Assembly (NCBI GenBank): GCA_000818945.1
Contig: KN805381.1
Span: forward strand, 353,035-417,034
Reading direction: 5' to 3'
Origin: Schizochytrium sp. CCTCC M209059
Taxonomy: Eukaryota > Sar > Bigyra > Thraustochytrida > Thraustochytriidae
DNA length: 64,000 nucleotides
Position 1 is the stretch's first letter. The number at the start of each line of letters is the position of its first letter. The notes under the pieces are model-generated. The model saw only the letters and a list, made by a program, of their open reading frames with translations. It searched no databases and was not told the origin of the DNA. A program made the position numbers and the translations under genes. Of this stretch, positions 1 through 8,697 are shown in pieces.

Positions 1-2
1 TG

Positions 3-206
3 TCCGAACCATTGCAAGTGGTCAAGCCGCGGAGCCTAATCACCGAGTGGGCAAGCTTGTGCCATTCGATTCCTCTCAAAATGACGCGCGGAAGCCGCTA
101 CACCGTCACCTTTCGACCTGTTGACCCTACTATTTTGGCTCCTCGATTGAGGTCCAAGACCCGCGGTGTGTTGGCGTGGTACGCACGTAGCTTTCACCTC
201 TTGTGA
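3..206 (+). CDS. possible 3' terminal exon of a gene starting upstream of the window
   Basis: The third forward frame is open from the first bases to a TGA at 204-206, giving 67 residues. Codon third positions are mostly G or C, as in neighbouring real genes. No domain is recognised, and the composition is basic at the centre (RYTVTFRPVDP, RLRSKTRG). It has no start of its own apart from an internal ATG, so if real it is the tail of a gene lying to the left. A second forward frame is also open for the first 120 bases, so the choice of frame is uncertain. Confidence 0.2.
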   Translation, partial: SEPLQVVKPRSLITEWASLCHSIPLKMTRGSRYTVTFRPVDPTILAPRLRSKTRGVLAWYARSFHLL

Positions 207-908
207 ATGTTATGCAAATGATTTGAACTGTCTTCTGTCTGGACTTTGTTGGAGGTTATAGAGCGCACGTTCATGCTGGCGCTGCCAGGATCAATGCAAG
301 CAGATTCCTTTCGATTGCAGAAAATCTGGCCAAATAGTGGCACAGTATCGTCGTCGGTCGCACGAAGAAGTGGAAGAGGGGAAAAAAGGGAAAAGAAAAG
401 GAAAAGAGTCACACAAATTCCGAAATGCTTCTTGTTTTTTGATTTTGATTTTCCGCTTCAGGACGTCGAACAGCCCGCCGGCTGTTTTTTCTCCTCACTG
501 ACTGAATTACCTATAGATTAGATAGATGGTCGGTCTGCCAGACAAGCTTGTGCGCAGGCAACGCTAGCTAACTCTTCGATGCAACGTTCTTTCTTTGTTT
601 TTTAGTTTTTCCCACGTCCCTCTACTTTGTTTTTTCCTGAGCAACTCAAAGCAAACAGAAAGACATGCGCATGATCAAGCCAGTCGCGCTAGCAAAGCCC
701 TTGCCCACCGACTTTCACCCTCCATACGTTTGAGCATGCACATGCGTTTGTACTGCAGGCCATCCCACCTTGATTGACCCACAATCCTTTTCAACTTTCA
801 CGCAAGTGAGCATTTGGGGCGCGGGGGGCGTGTTTGCCTCGCTCGCACCCTCTTGCTTTTTCTAAGGCACTCGCGATTGCCACGCAACACATAGTGGAGC
901 GTGCAAAA
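207..908. other. intergenic, no gene recognised
   Basis: Short overlapping frames only, AT-richer than the flanking genes. It would contain the 3' flank of SSNA1. I see no RNA gene or repeat of note. Confidence 0.5.
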
Positions 909-1373
909 TTAGTTCGAGCTCTGCTTCTTCTTTTGCAAGTTGATCGACTCGCGCTTGAGAACGTTGAGCAGGGTCTGCGAGGACTCGAGAATCTTCATGT
1001 ATGCCGCTTCGGTCTCTTGAATGGTCGTGTCGTACTCCTTGCGGGCCTGGACGTGTTTGGCCAGAGACTCGTTAACTTTGGACAGACGATCGGTAAGAAT
1101 ACTCAGGTCCTTTTGGATCGTTGCCTTTTGCTCTTCGTCCTTGAGAATCTGGCGGTTTACCTCTTCCCTCTTGCTACGCAAATCCTCGATACCTGTTTAA
1201 GACCAAGTACACAAGCAAAAGAACAGCGTTAGTATGTCTTTGTCATTTGACTCGGTATTTCTTGTCCAGAGCGTAACGGGTTGCCCGACCCGAGCGAGCC
1301 CTGTCCAGCGAGCGCACTTACATTTCACGAGCTCATTATTGTAGTTTTGCAGCGAAGCGCCCTGCTGTGCCAT
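909..1373 (-). CDS. SSNA1: SSNA1/DIP13 microtubule and basal-body coiled-coil protein (2 exons)
   Basis: Orthologue of Sjoegren syndrome nuclear antigen 1 (NA14, DIP13 in Chlamydomonas), a small coiled-coil protein of centrioles, basal bodies and axonemes that forms fibrils and binds microtubules. Exon 1 is 1373 down to 1322 and encodes MAQQGASLQNYNNELVK. The intron is 1321-1193, with donor GTAAGT and acceptor CAG. Exon 2 is 1192 down to 909. The codon split by the intron becomes Cys, giving the family motif NYNNELVKCIEDL. The joined frame is 336 nt, or 111 residues, close to the usual length of about 119. The conserved segment ETEAAYMKILESSQTLLNVL lies near the C-terminus. Almost the whole protein is one helix. 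Splicing is inferred from the family sequence and consensus sites. Confidence 0.93.
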
Positions 1374-2525
1374 GGTGCCTTCTTCTTTTTGTTGTTGTTG
1401 ACGGCGACCGCGACCGGACCCTCGTCAGCGCTTGCTCCCGGCCGCACGCACGCACGCACACGCACACTCCACGCGAAGCCACGTTGGTCTGCACGCTGGC
1501 GTCCGCCCGTGTGAGAGACAGAGGAGCCACCTCGGTCGAGATGCGTGCGGCAGAAGGGAGGGCGCTCCGCTGACCTGGTGTTCGCGCGCTAGGAGTCGAC
1601 CGCCCGGCTGCTTGGCTGCCTGCCGTCTGCGCGTGCCTGCGTGCGTGTCCTGCTCCCGAGCTCTCGCTTTTGCCTGCCGCCTGTTTTGCTTTGTTTTGTT
1701 TTGTTTGTTTTGTTTTGTTTTGTTTTGTTTTCATCCGTGTTTTCACGTGGGGCGAAACGCGCCGAGAACGGGGCCCAGTGAGACCCGCCCCCGCGCCGCC
1801 ACTGCGCCGCCCGCACGACCGCGGCCACTGCAGTCCGAGCGGAGGACAAGGCGCAAAAGTTCCGACCTACGGCGATGTCAGTGTAGGTGAGGAGGAAAAA
1901 GCGCAGTGGCGTAGGCGGTGCGAGGTGGAGGAAAAAGGGAAAATGGAGAGATTTGTTGGGGAAATTAGATGACAGTGGAGAGAGAGGCAGGCGGCGGAAA
2001 GCGAGAATGAGGACGCTAGAAGTTTGTCCGTTGACGGTTTATCCCACTGCCAGTCTCTGGCAGTCACTCGCATGGGGCGGGAAACGGGGATGGTGAAGAC
2101 GTTAACGAGGCAGACACTGAGCCATCGTTGATTTTTTGGGAATGTGGCATTCGATCAATATATCGAAAATTGTGCATCTGGTGGGACAGTGAGTAAGTTT
2201 TTGGGTTCGTCTTTCCACATCTTGCTTTGCTGCGACGATTTGGCCCAAATCGATGGCGACGTGTATGCTGGAACGATGACTTAGCAGAGTAGAGGTAACG
2301 TCGAGAAGCAAGGAAAAGTAGAAGAGACAAGTAGCGTACAGCCTACGTCTTGTGTGCGCAGAAACGCGTCATGAAGGCAGCAAGTGCCAAAAAAAAAATG
2401 CAAAGCGCGACCAAGGTATCACGCTCATGGCGCTGAGAGCATGATCGCGTCACCAAATACTCATTTCGCCTGGTGAGGTGGGTGGTATACAGAGGTGTTG
2501 AACTGCACAACATTTTGGCATGACA
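1374..2525. other. intergenic region upstream of SSNA1, downstream of EAF6
   Basis: No convincing gene. The half next to SSNA1 is GC-rich with an Alu-like CACGCACGCA run and a TTTTG array. The 1860-2100 part is purine-rich. Several overlapping frames exist on both strands, but all are low-complexity (Arg/Ala or Lys/Thr/Gln) and mirror each other. Confidence 0.5.
1683..1731. repeat. (TTTTG)n microsatellite
   Basis: About nine imperfect copies of the TTTTG pentamer lie in the presumed 5' flank of SSNA1. They create a spurious Lys/Gln/Thr/Asn frame on the minus strand. Confidence 0.9.
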
Positions 2526-3137
2526 TCAATCCTCCTCTTCGGCAAGACGTTTTCGTTTTGAGGGCCCACGTTTACGACTTGTGGCCGTACCCGTTGCGCC
2601 ACGTTTTGGTACAGGGCTCGGAGTCTGCGTCTGACCCGTCTCGGACGTGATCTCGTCCGGCGCTGTCGCAGATGAGTAGGAAAATATCCGCTCGCTCGGC
2701 TTAAGACGCCTTTCCTTCTTGTTTGTCAGCGTAGCCCGAGGCTTGCTATCAATATAGCCTTCCCAGCCGCGCACAACGTTGCCCGTCGTCCCAGTCTCCT
2801 CCAAATAACTGCGCCGTAGGGAAAAAGGTAAAGCAATGAGGACGTCGCCGTGTGCGCGTGCGTGCGTGCGTACGTGCGTGCGTGCGTGCGTGCGCGCGCA
2901 AAAGAGCATCGTCACTCGCGCAAGAAAAGACAGCGAAGCCACCGTCAGCAGATGGTCTCGTTGAGCTCACGGCTGGTCTCGCGCGCTGCCGCGAGCGGGG
3001 CCGCAGGCAGCAGAGCGCGGGAGCGGATGCACGTACCGGTTCTCAAGGTCGCCCAGCTGCTTGTGGACGGCCTCCAAGGCCGCCTGTACTTGCTGCCGGC
3101 GCTTCTGGATCGACTCGACAGAAGAGGCGCTCATCAT
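2526..3137 (-). CDS. MEAF6: EAF6/MEAF6-like subunit of NuA4-type histone acetyltransferase complexes (2 exons)
   Basis: EAF6 proteins are small scaffold subunits of NuA4 and related MYST acetyltransferase complexes in the nucleus. Exon 1 is 3137 down to 3037 and encodes a helical segment (MMSASSVESIQKRRQQVQAA onward). The intron is 3036-2809, with donor GTACGT and acceptor CAG. Exon 2 is 2808 down to 2526. The joined frame is 384 nt, or 127 residues. The junction gives ENRYLEETGTTGNVVRGWEG, which matches the family core (YLEDT...GNIIRGWDRY in animals), followed by a segment equivalent to FKEAERLFSKSS (here LKPSERIFSYSS). The tail is basic and ends in an acidic EEED. Start choice: two adjacent ATGs, the first taken. 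The intron carries a CGTG repeat. Confidence 0.88.
2857..2898. repeat. (CGTG)n microsatellite inside the EAF6 intron
   Basis: A run of CGTG/CGTA tetramers inside the predicted 228-nt intron. It creates spurious Arg-Thr-His-Ala frames on the minus strand. Confidence 0.9.
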
Positions 3138-3431
3138 GTATAGATTTGAGTTTTGGTGCTTGACAGCGAGTGATTGAGAGAGAGAGTGAGTGAGTGAGTG
3201 AAGGCCAAAACAAAAACAAGAAAGAAAAGACAACCACAACAACAAGTAAAAGAGCTTGCCTCGCATTCGCGAACACGATCGGCCAGCAGCAAGCGAGATT
3301 ATTTTTCAATGATGATTGACCGTGAGTGTAAGACTTGCTTCATTGTAAAAATCAATTACGCAAGCAGAGTCGAGCAGAAGAAACCCACAAAAATTAATGA
3401 TGAAAAACACGACGGTGGCCTTCTTTTTTTT

Positions 3432-4274
3432 TTACGCTGCGTCTTCATCGACATGACACTGGCTTGAATCTCTCGTCGTGAGCCAAATGATATCCGGAGA
3501 AACGAGACGTTGCGTGAACAAAGACGAATCTTCACACGCGTGTGGGGGCTCGGAAAAACAGGTTTCACGCGAAGGCTCGAGGATCTCAAAATCTGGAAAG
3601 TGGAGGCTGATCTTCGTGTCAGCATACACGTGCGCGTAAAGGTCACTTCCCGCATGCTTTTCGAGCCAGTACAATAAATCGTCGCCAGCTCTAACTCCGC
3701 AGCGCGCTTCTCCGACAACACGAGGACGTGACTCGTCAATGAATTGCGTCCAGCCAAAGCAGAAAAGTTCGTCAGCTTTACGTTTAATCGCGGCTTGTGC
3801 CCTTCGCAGCCTCCACGAATGCATGCCTTGATCGTTTTCATGAAGATTAGACGATATTGCATCGCTCAAATTATCGATGGTGGTCCACCTTGAGATTTCA
3901 AAGCGGAATCCAAGATATCGATTTCGCTTGACCACATTGCAATCCTGGCAAGATTTCACGAGCCCAATGTCAGCGATCTTCTATTTTACAAGGAGAAAAG
4001 AATGGTATTATTCCGAATCAGGAACCACAGAATTTTCCGCCCAACATACCTCTTCTGCTCGCCGCAATGCCGCAGCGCTGTGCGGCAGACCTTTGGCTTC
4101 TAGCTTTGCTGCAAGGTTCCAGGCCTCACGTTCACCAGCATATTCCGCAGCCTCTGCCATAAAGCGACCGCGATCACTATCAAGGCCTTCGCAAATCATC
4201 CACATTAGCAGCGCCAGCACCGTCGCTCGCAGCACGCTAGCTGGCGCCGCCGCCACTGCCAGGCGTCGTGCCAT
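3432..4274 (-). CDS. unrecognised protein with an N-terminal hydrophobic leader (2 exons)
   Basis: Exon 1 is 4274 down to 4050 (75 codons). The intron is 4049-3981 (69 nt), with donor GTATGT and acceptor TAG after a pyrimidine-rich stretch. Exon 2 is 3980 down to 3432. Both exons are in phase 0, giving 257 residues. The N-terminus, MARRLAVAAAPASVLRATVL followed by ALLMWMI, looks like a signal anchor, secretion signal or organelle presequence. Residues 40-75 resemble a helical hairpin (EYAGEREAWNLAAKLEAKGL). Exon 2 holds a CQDC pair near its start and an FGWTQFIDESRP segment, and ends acidic (HVDEDAA). I do not recognise the family. Base composition is slightly more AT than neighbouring genes. 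The exon join is supported by consensus sites and by an open frame across the junction, not by homology. Confidence 0.6.
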
Positions 4275-4877
4275 TCTCCATCCTCGAGTTCAACGTCACC
4301 GATCTGTCTTGTCAAGCTCGATCAATCAGTCAGTCAGTCAGTCAGTCACGATCTGCACAACCCTTTCTCGGCGTACTCGGGAAAATTACTGTTCTCCACG
4401 TACTATAGTAGACCTTGTTTCGGAGATACATGTTTCCCCGAAATAGATAATTTTATACCGGACCCAGCGCGGTTAAATTGCGGCAGTGGAGATCAGGCAG
4501 CGTCCGTTGGGCGTGGAAGGCTGGTGGAAGGTGAGAGCGGGCGCGAATGAAAGCAGACCCGGAAGGCACTCGGCCGAGGCGGCAACCGGTGCCAGATCCC
4601 AAAAAGGCAAACACGGCGCACGGCACGACTCCGTACGGCACGGCGCAGCGCAGCGCAGGGAAGGGACGCGAAGGGGCCGCGGCAGCGCAGGCGACGCCGC
4701 GCGGAAAGATAGCTAGGGTCTTCGCGTGCGGCCTTGCTTTCGTTCCCGCGCAAAGCCAAGGCTGAAGGGAGAAAGAAAGTCCGGCGACGAAAAGAAGGTC
4801 GACGACAGAGACGAGAACGGCGACGGCCCTCTTGCGGAAAGAGCGAGAGCGGGAGTGAGAGCGGGAGTGGGAGCGAG
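4275..4877. other. divergent intergenic region between the unknown gene and the FMRP-like gene
   Basis: Holds a short CAGT microsatellite at 4325-4348 and a GC-rich stretch before the plus-strand start. The downstream frame stays open back to 4734 but only from a non-ATG codon, so this part is read as 5' UTR and promoter. Confidence 0.45.
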
Positions 4878-7340
4878 ATGGCAGGCGCCGGCGGCGGCGA
4901 TCTTCGCGACGGCGTGAACGTTCCGTACGAGCTCTTGCAATGGTCTCAATCCGATGACGCCAAGGCCGTCGCAGAGAAGATCCGTGGCAAGACAGATGCT
5001 ACGGCGATTGACCTCGTCAGCGCCCGCCCGGGCAAGGCGAGTTTTCAGATCTCGGCCGCGTCCGCAGACTGCTTGAGAGCCGCGCGGTCTCTGCTGGAGA
5101 CGCACCTCTCGTTCCAAATCGAGTATCAGCAGCGAAAGCAGCAGACGGAGAAAATGGAAGAGGACCTGCGCGCGACCAATGCTGAGTTCGAGACCGGCCA
5201 GCGCGTTGAATTCTCTGTCCCAGAAACCCTCATTGGTCTCGTTATTGGAAAAGGTGGTGCGCGCGTGACCAAGGTCAAGGAAGATACTGGCGTTGAGCGC
5301 ATCATCGTGGACGCTCGCACGCGCGTCGTCCGAATTCGCGGACGCGATCCGGAAGCTGTGCGCCGTGCGCGCGACATGCTCGAGTACGAAGAGATTGCGC
5401 TTCCGCTGCAACCCGGTCAGCCCCGAACGATTATTGGTGAGCGCGGCCGAAACATTGCGGAGATCATGCGCAAGTCTGGCTGCGTGAATATTATGGTGGA
5501 AAAGGACAGGTTTTTGCGCATTGTTGGTACCAAGAAGGCGGTGCAGCTCGCGCAAGATCTCGTTGAGACTCAACTTGACTACGAACAGAAAATGTCTTCT
5601 CTCCGCGTGAACGAGGCAAATATTCAACGCCAGCTCTCCGCGATTGATGCCAACTACCGCGACTTTGCTGGGCACAATGGTCCCCGTCCTCGGCAGCAGC
5701 GCAGGGATGGCTTTCAGAGCTCGGGCGACGACGCCAGTAACCGCAGTCGTGGCTCCGGCGCGTCCTCAGTCAAGGTGACCGAACTCGCGACCACCACCAG
5801 CAAGAACAACACCAATAACAACAAAACCAAAATGGAGCATCAGCACGGGACAAAAAACAACAATGTCGCAAACAACAAGGCCCCAAAGGCCGGAACGTCT
5901 GCCGCTGCACGTGGGGCAGGCCAGGCACAGCCACAGCCACAGCTCCCCAAGCAAGCGCAGTCCCAGCAAGCTGTTCGCGACGATGCAACAACAGCAGCAA
6001 AGGATAAGGTGGTTCAGCCAGCACGCGCCAACCCATCGAGCTCTAACAACAACAACAAGAAAAAGAAGAAGGCTGCCGCTGTCGCTGTCGCTGTCGCTAC
6101 CACTGCCGCTGCGAACCCAGCAAGCGAGTCGAAGGAAGCTGCTACAGCCACGAACGAAAATGGAGGGAAAGCAAAAGCAAGCAAACCTTCATCGGATAAG
6201 GACACATCGCAGCAGGAGAAGGGGGCAAATTCACAAGCCAAAAAGGCGGAGTCAGCGACGACCTCTGGTCCGACAAAGTCGACGAAAGTATCCAAGAACA
6301 AGTCCAAGGCCAGAAAGGCTGCTGCTACGCAGGAGGCAAACGAGGGCAAAACCACCACGGCAGCTAAACCACCCGTTCCTGCAAGCAGCAAGGCAGTTGC
6401 GCCAAAGCCTGCTTCTGAACCCAAGGAAAAGAAGCAGACCTCGACAAAGGACACCACCAATGCGTCTTCGGAATTGGAGAAGGAAAAGACACAAGAGCAA
6501 GTCACATCGAAAGCATCAAAGTCGAGGGCGAAGAAAAAGCAACAGCGTAAGCACGCGGCTGCCGCTGCTTCCGCGTCAACGACCTCTCCTGAGTCAACAT
6601 CCAGCGCTGCTCCGGCAAGTGACGCCAAGGCACCCAAGGCCTCCGTGAAGAAAGCCCCTCCCTCTTCGTCTTCCTCGTCCTCGTCTGTCTCTGCTTCTGA
6701 GCCAAAAGCTGCAAAAGCTACTACGAAATCTGCAAATGGTTCGAAATCCAAGGCCGTCAATGGTGAAACGAAGTCAAAGAAACAGCAAAAGTCGCAACAA
6801 GGGGAAACGGCAAAGTCCAGCAAACAACCAGAAGCGCAATCTTCGCAGTCTGAAAAGAGTGCCGGTGCTCCTGCTGCCGTTCCTGCTCCTGCTCCTGCTC
6901 CTGCTCCGCAGCAACAAAAGGCGTCCGTATCGTCCAAGGGAAAACGCGGCGGAAAGAATAAGAACAAAGCTGCGACAGATGCGACTGGCGAGGCATCCAA
7001 GTCGTCCTCTCCCTCGGAGGAGGTGCCGGCACCCACTGCTCCGATTCTTGAAAAGCAGCAGGAGCGCGGCCAGCCCACGGGGCCCAGCACCAAGCCTAAG
7101 CGAAACAACAACAAGGCCAAGGGGTCGAACAAGCAGAAACCCGTAACCTCCTCTGTCAAAGACGCCCCTGCTGAGAATGTAGGCCCCAATAAGGCCACCG
7201 AGCAGCCGAACACCCTGCGCTCGCAGCAGCCCAGCAAGAAGCAGGCCTCAAAGCAAAAAGTGCCGAGTGCGGCGGTGACAAAAGATACTATTCCCAGTGC
7301 TGACCGTGGTCCAAAGCAAGAGGAGAAAACCAAAGCCTAA
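4878..7340 (+). CDS. FMRP/FXR-like RNA-binding protein with KH0-KH1-KH2 and a long low-complexity tail
   Basis: 820 residues from the first ATG in frame. Residues about 12-85 resemble the degenerate KH0 of the fragile X family (VPYELLQ...RAARSLLETHLSFQ), followed by a helical linker (81-108). KH1 spans about 110-172 with a GKGG loop (124-127). KH2 spans about 176-232 with a GERG loop (187-190). It is followed by a coiled segment (TQLDYEQKMSSLRVNEANIQ) that parallels the FMRP segment after KH2. Order, spacing and the run IGLVIGKGGARVTKVKEDTG all fit the FMRP layout, where KH1 binds RNA and the protein controls mRNA translation and transport. The two N-terminal Tudor/Agenet domains of animal FMRP are absent. 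Residues about 270-820 are Lys/Ala/Ser/Gln/Asn-rich, probably disordered. Alternatively it is a general KH protein related to FMRP only through these domains. Confidence 0.72.
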   Translation: MAGAGGGDLRDGVNVPYELLQWSQSDDAKAVAEKIRGKTDATAIDLVSARPGKASFQISAASADCLRAARSLLETHLSFQIEYQQRKQQTEKMEEDLRATNAEFETGQRVEFSVPETLIGLVIGKGGARVTKVKEDTGVERIIVDARTRVVRIRGRDPEAVRRARDMLEYEEIALPLQPGQPRTIIGERGRNIAEIMRKSGCVNIMVEKDRFLRIVGTKKAVQLAQDLVETQLDYEQKMSSLRVNEANIQRQLSAIDANYRDFAGHNGPRPRQQRRDGFQSSGDDASNRSRGSGASSVKVTELATTTSKNNTNNNKTKMEHQHGTKNNNVANNKAPKAGTSAAARGAGQAQPQPQLPKQAQSQQAVRDDATTAAKDKVVQPARANPSSSNNNNKKKKKAAAVAVAVATTAAANPASESKEAATATNENGGKAKASKPSSDKDTSQQEKGANSQAKKAESATTSGPTKSTKVSKNKSKARKAAATQEANEGKTTTAAKPPVPASSKAVAPKPASEPKEKKQTSTKDTTNASSELEKEKTQEQVTSKASKSRAKKKQQRKHAAAAASASTTSPESTSSAAPASDAKAPKASVKKAPPSSSSSSSSVSASEPKAAKATTKSANGSKSKAVNGETKSKKQQKSQQGETAKSSKQPEAQSSQSEKSAGAPAAVPAPAPAPAPQQQKASVSSKGKRGGKNKNKAATDATGEASKSSSPSEEVPAPTAPILEKQQERGQPTGPSTKPKRNNNKAKGSNKQKPVTSSVKDAPAENVGPNKATEQPNTLRSQQPSKKQASKQKVPSAAVTKDTIPSADRGPKQEEKTKA

Positions 7341-7612
7341 CTTGTGGCCCTCTCGTCGAAAGAAACAAAATCGCGTCGTTTGTTTATTGATGCATCTGCC
7401 CTCAAAAATTTTGATTTACAAGTAAGGAACCCTTGCAATGTGTCACATACTTGTCCGGCAACCACCTGTGTGCCTAACTTGCCGCCCTCTCATAAAAAAA
7501 CAGAACAAAATCGCTTCTTTTGTTTCTTGATGTATCTGCCCTTAAAAATCATGATTTACAAGCAAATAATCCTTGCAATGTGTCACATACTTGTCCGGCA
7601 ACCACTTATGTG
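7335..7612. repeat. tandem duplication (about 137-141 bp) covering two convergent gene ends
   Basis: Copy 1 spans 7335-7471 and copy 2 spans 7472 to about 7612. Both start GCCTAACTTG, share TCTGCCCT.AAAAAT and TGATTTACAAG, and end with the identical block TGTCACATACTTGTCCGGCA before ACCAC. The first bases of copy 1 are the last codon and stop of the FMRP-like gene. The end of copy 2 holds the stop of the RNF113-like gene. Confidence 0.9.
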
Positions 7613-8556
7613 TTTGCGATGATCTCTTCAGCGGCATTGAAAATCCCCTTGGTCGGTTTCCCGCAAATAGCACAGCGACCACTCTTGGCGTTGTGCGCAA
7701 ATGCGCACTTGCGACAAAAATAGTGTCCACAGAGCGTAACGACTGGCTTGGTGAAAGGTTGGCGACACAAATGGCAGGCAAAGGGAATATCCCGTTTCCG
7801 TTTCTTTCCACCGCTCGCATCCGCGTCAGCCGCTTCGTTTTCGTCGTCTCCAAGTATGCCTGCCCGCAAATCGTCCTTTCGCTTGCGCTCTGAAATTTGC
7901 CACTCTTTCTCTAGCTCCCAGCCAGACTTGTAGTCGCCTCGGTCATGAATGAATTTGCAATTGTCACCAAAGCCACAGTATCCTGTCTCCTTGTAATCTT
8001 TGCAGACATCAGGTTGGTAGTCCATCATGACAGTGGTCTTAATATTGGCTGTGGCGCTTCGCGGGCCATAGCGACTCATTGGTTTTTTTGTTTTCGTCAT
8101 ACGTTGCTCCTCTTCTTGTTTCTCTTGCTCTTGCAGCTTTTCTGACTCTGTTTTTGCAGACACGGTCTGCTCCTGCGCTTCGCGTAAAGCGTGACCTGTG
8201 ACGGCTGGTTTTCCAGAGCTAGCCGACACGCTTCCCGGGCCCGCGCTAGCCCTTTTGTTACCGCCCGTTTTACTCACAGGGACCAGCACCGCGCCGTCGT
8301 CGTCGTCGTCATCCTCGTTCAAGACTGTCTTCGTAGCTGGCCCTCTCGGCTCGCCCGCTTGCAGCAGCGGCGGTGACCTCGAGCCTGTTGTGGTGGCGAG
8401 TTTGTACCCGGGTCCGTCATCTTCGTCCGCGCGGCCGGGGCGGCCATCCTGCTTTGCGTCTTCGCGCGCTTCGTTTGCTAGCGAGAACGCGCGACTCTCG
8501 CTGCCACTGGCGTCCGTCGCGCCCTCGCGCGTGCGCTTCCTTCGCTTCTTGAACAT
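7606..8556 (-). CDS. RNF113: RNF113/Cwc24-like CCCH + RING protein (spliceosome, E3 ligase)
   Basis: 316 residues. The basic, acidic and Ser-rich N-terminus (1-150) is low-complexity, with a DEDDGP patch and an aspartate run. A CCCH zinc finger lies at about 182-210 (VCKDYKETGYCGFGDNCKFI), followed by the family-typical DRGDYKSGWELEKEW. A C3HC4 RING lies at about 258-297 (CHLCRQPF, CGHYFCRKC, CAICGKP). This CCCH-then-RING order defines RNF113A/B and yeast Cwc24, which sit near the 5' splice site in the activated spliceosome; the animal proteins also act as ubiquitin ligases. The length is close to the 343 of human RNF113A. The gene converges on the FMRP-like gene and diverges from MutS with a gap of about 140 bp, which suggests a shared promoter. 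Confidence 0.93.
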   Translation of the reverse strand: MFKKRRKRTREGATDASGSESRAFSLANEAREDAKQDGRPGRADEDDGPGYKLATTTGSRSPPLLQAGEPRGPATKTVLNEDDDDDDGAVLVPVSKTGGNKRASAGPGSVSASSGKPAVTGHALREAQEQTVSAKTESEKLQEQEKQEEEQRMTKTKKPMSRYGPRSATANIKTTVMMDYQPDVCKDYKETGYCGFGDNCKFIHDRGDYKSGWELEKEWQISERKRKDDLRAGILGDDENEAADADASGGKKRKRDIPFACHLCRQPFTKPVVTLCGHYFCRKCAFAHNAKSGRCAICGKPTKGIFNAAEEIIANT

Positions 8557-8697
8557 CGCGCAGCCGGTGAATGCTTCAACTCGAGTCTGCCTGCACCCTG
8601 TCAGGCCAAGAGAGAGCTCATCACTCGAATAATTTTTTTCTTACAACCAAAAAATTGTGTAGGCCTACGGTTAGGCGGAGTCCCGTCAGTGCTCCCG
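8557..8697. promoter_or_regulatory. short divergent promoter region between RNF113-like and MutS genes
   Basis: Only about 140 bp separate the two ATG codons on opposite strands, so both 5' UTRs and any promoter must lie here. The sequence has an AT-rich block (AATAATTTTTTTCTTACAAC). I recognise no specific factor site. Confidence 0.4.

Noticed and set aside
1336..1890. Overlapping Arg/Ala-rich and Lys/Gln-rich frames upstream of SSNA1
   Set aside because: Low-complexity readings of the CACG and TTTTG repeats on both strands.
2851..2898. CGTG repeat as a possible CRISPR-like or regulatory array
   Set aside because: A plain tetranucleotide microsatellite without spacers, inside an intron.
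6014..7333. 439-codon open frame on the minus strand inside the FMRP-like gene
   Set aside because: Its Phe/Ala/Leu-rich composition is the reverse reading of Lys/Ala/Ser/Gln codons; it has no domain and the plus frame carries real KH domains.
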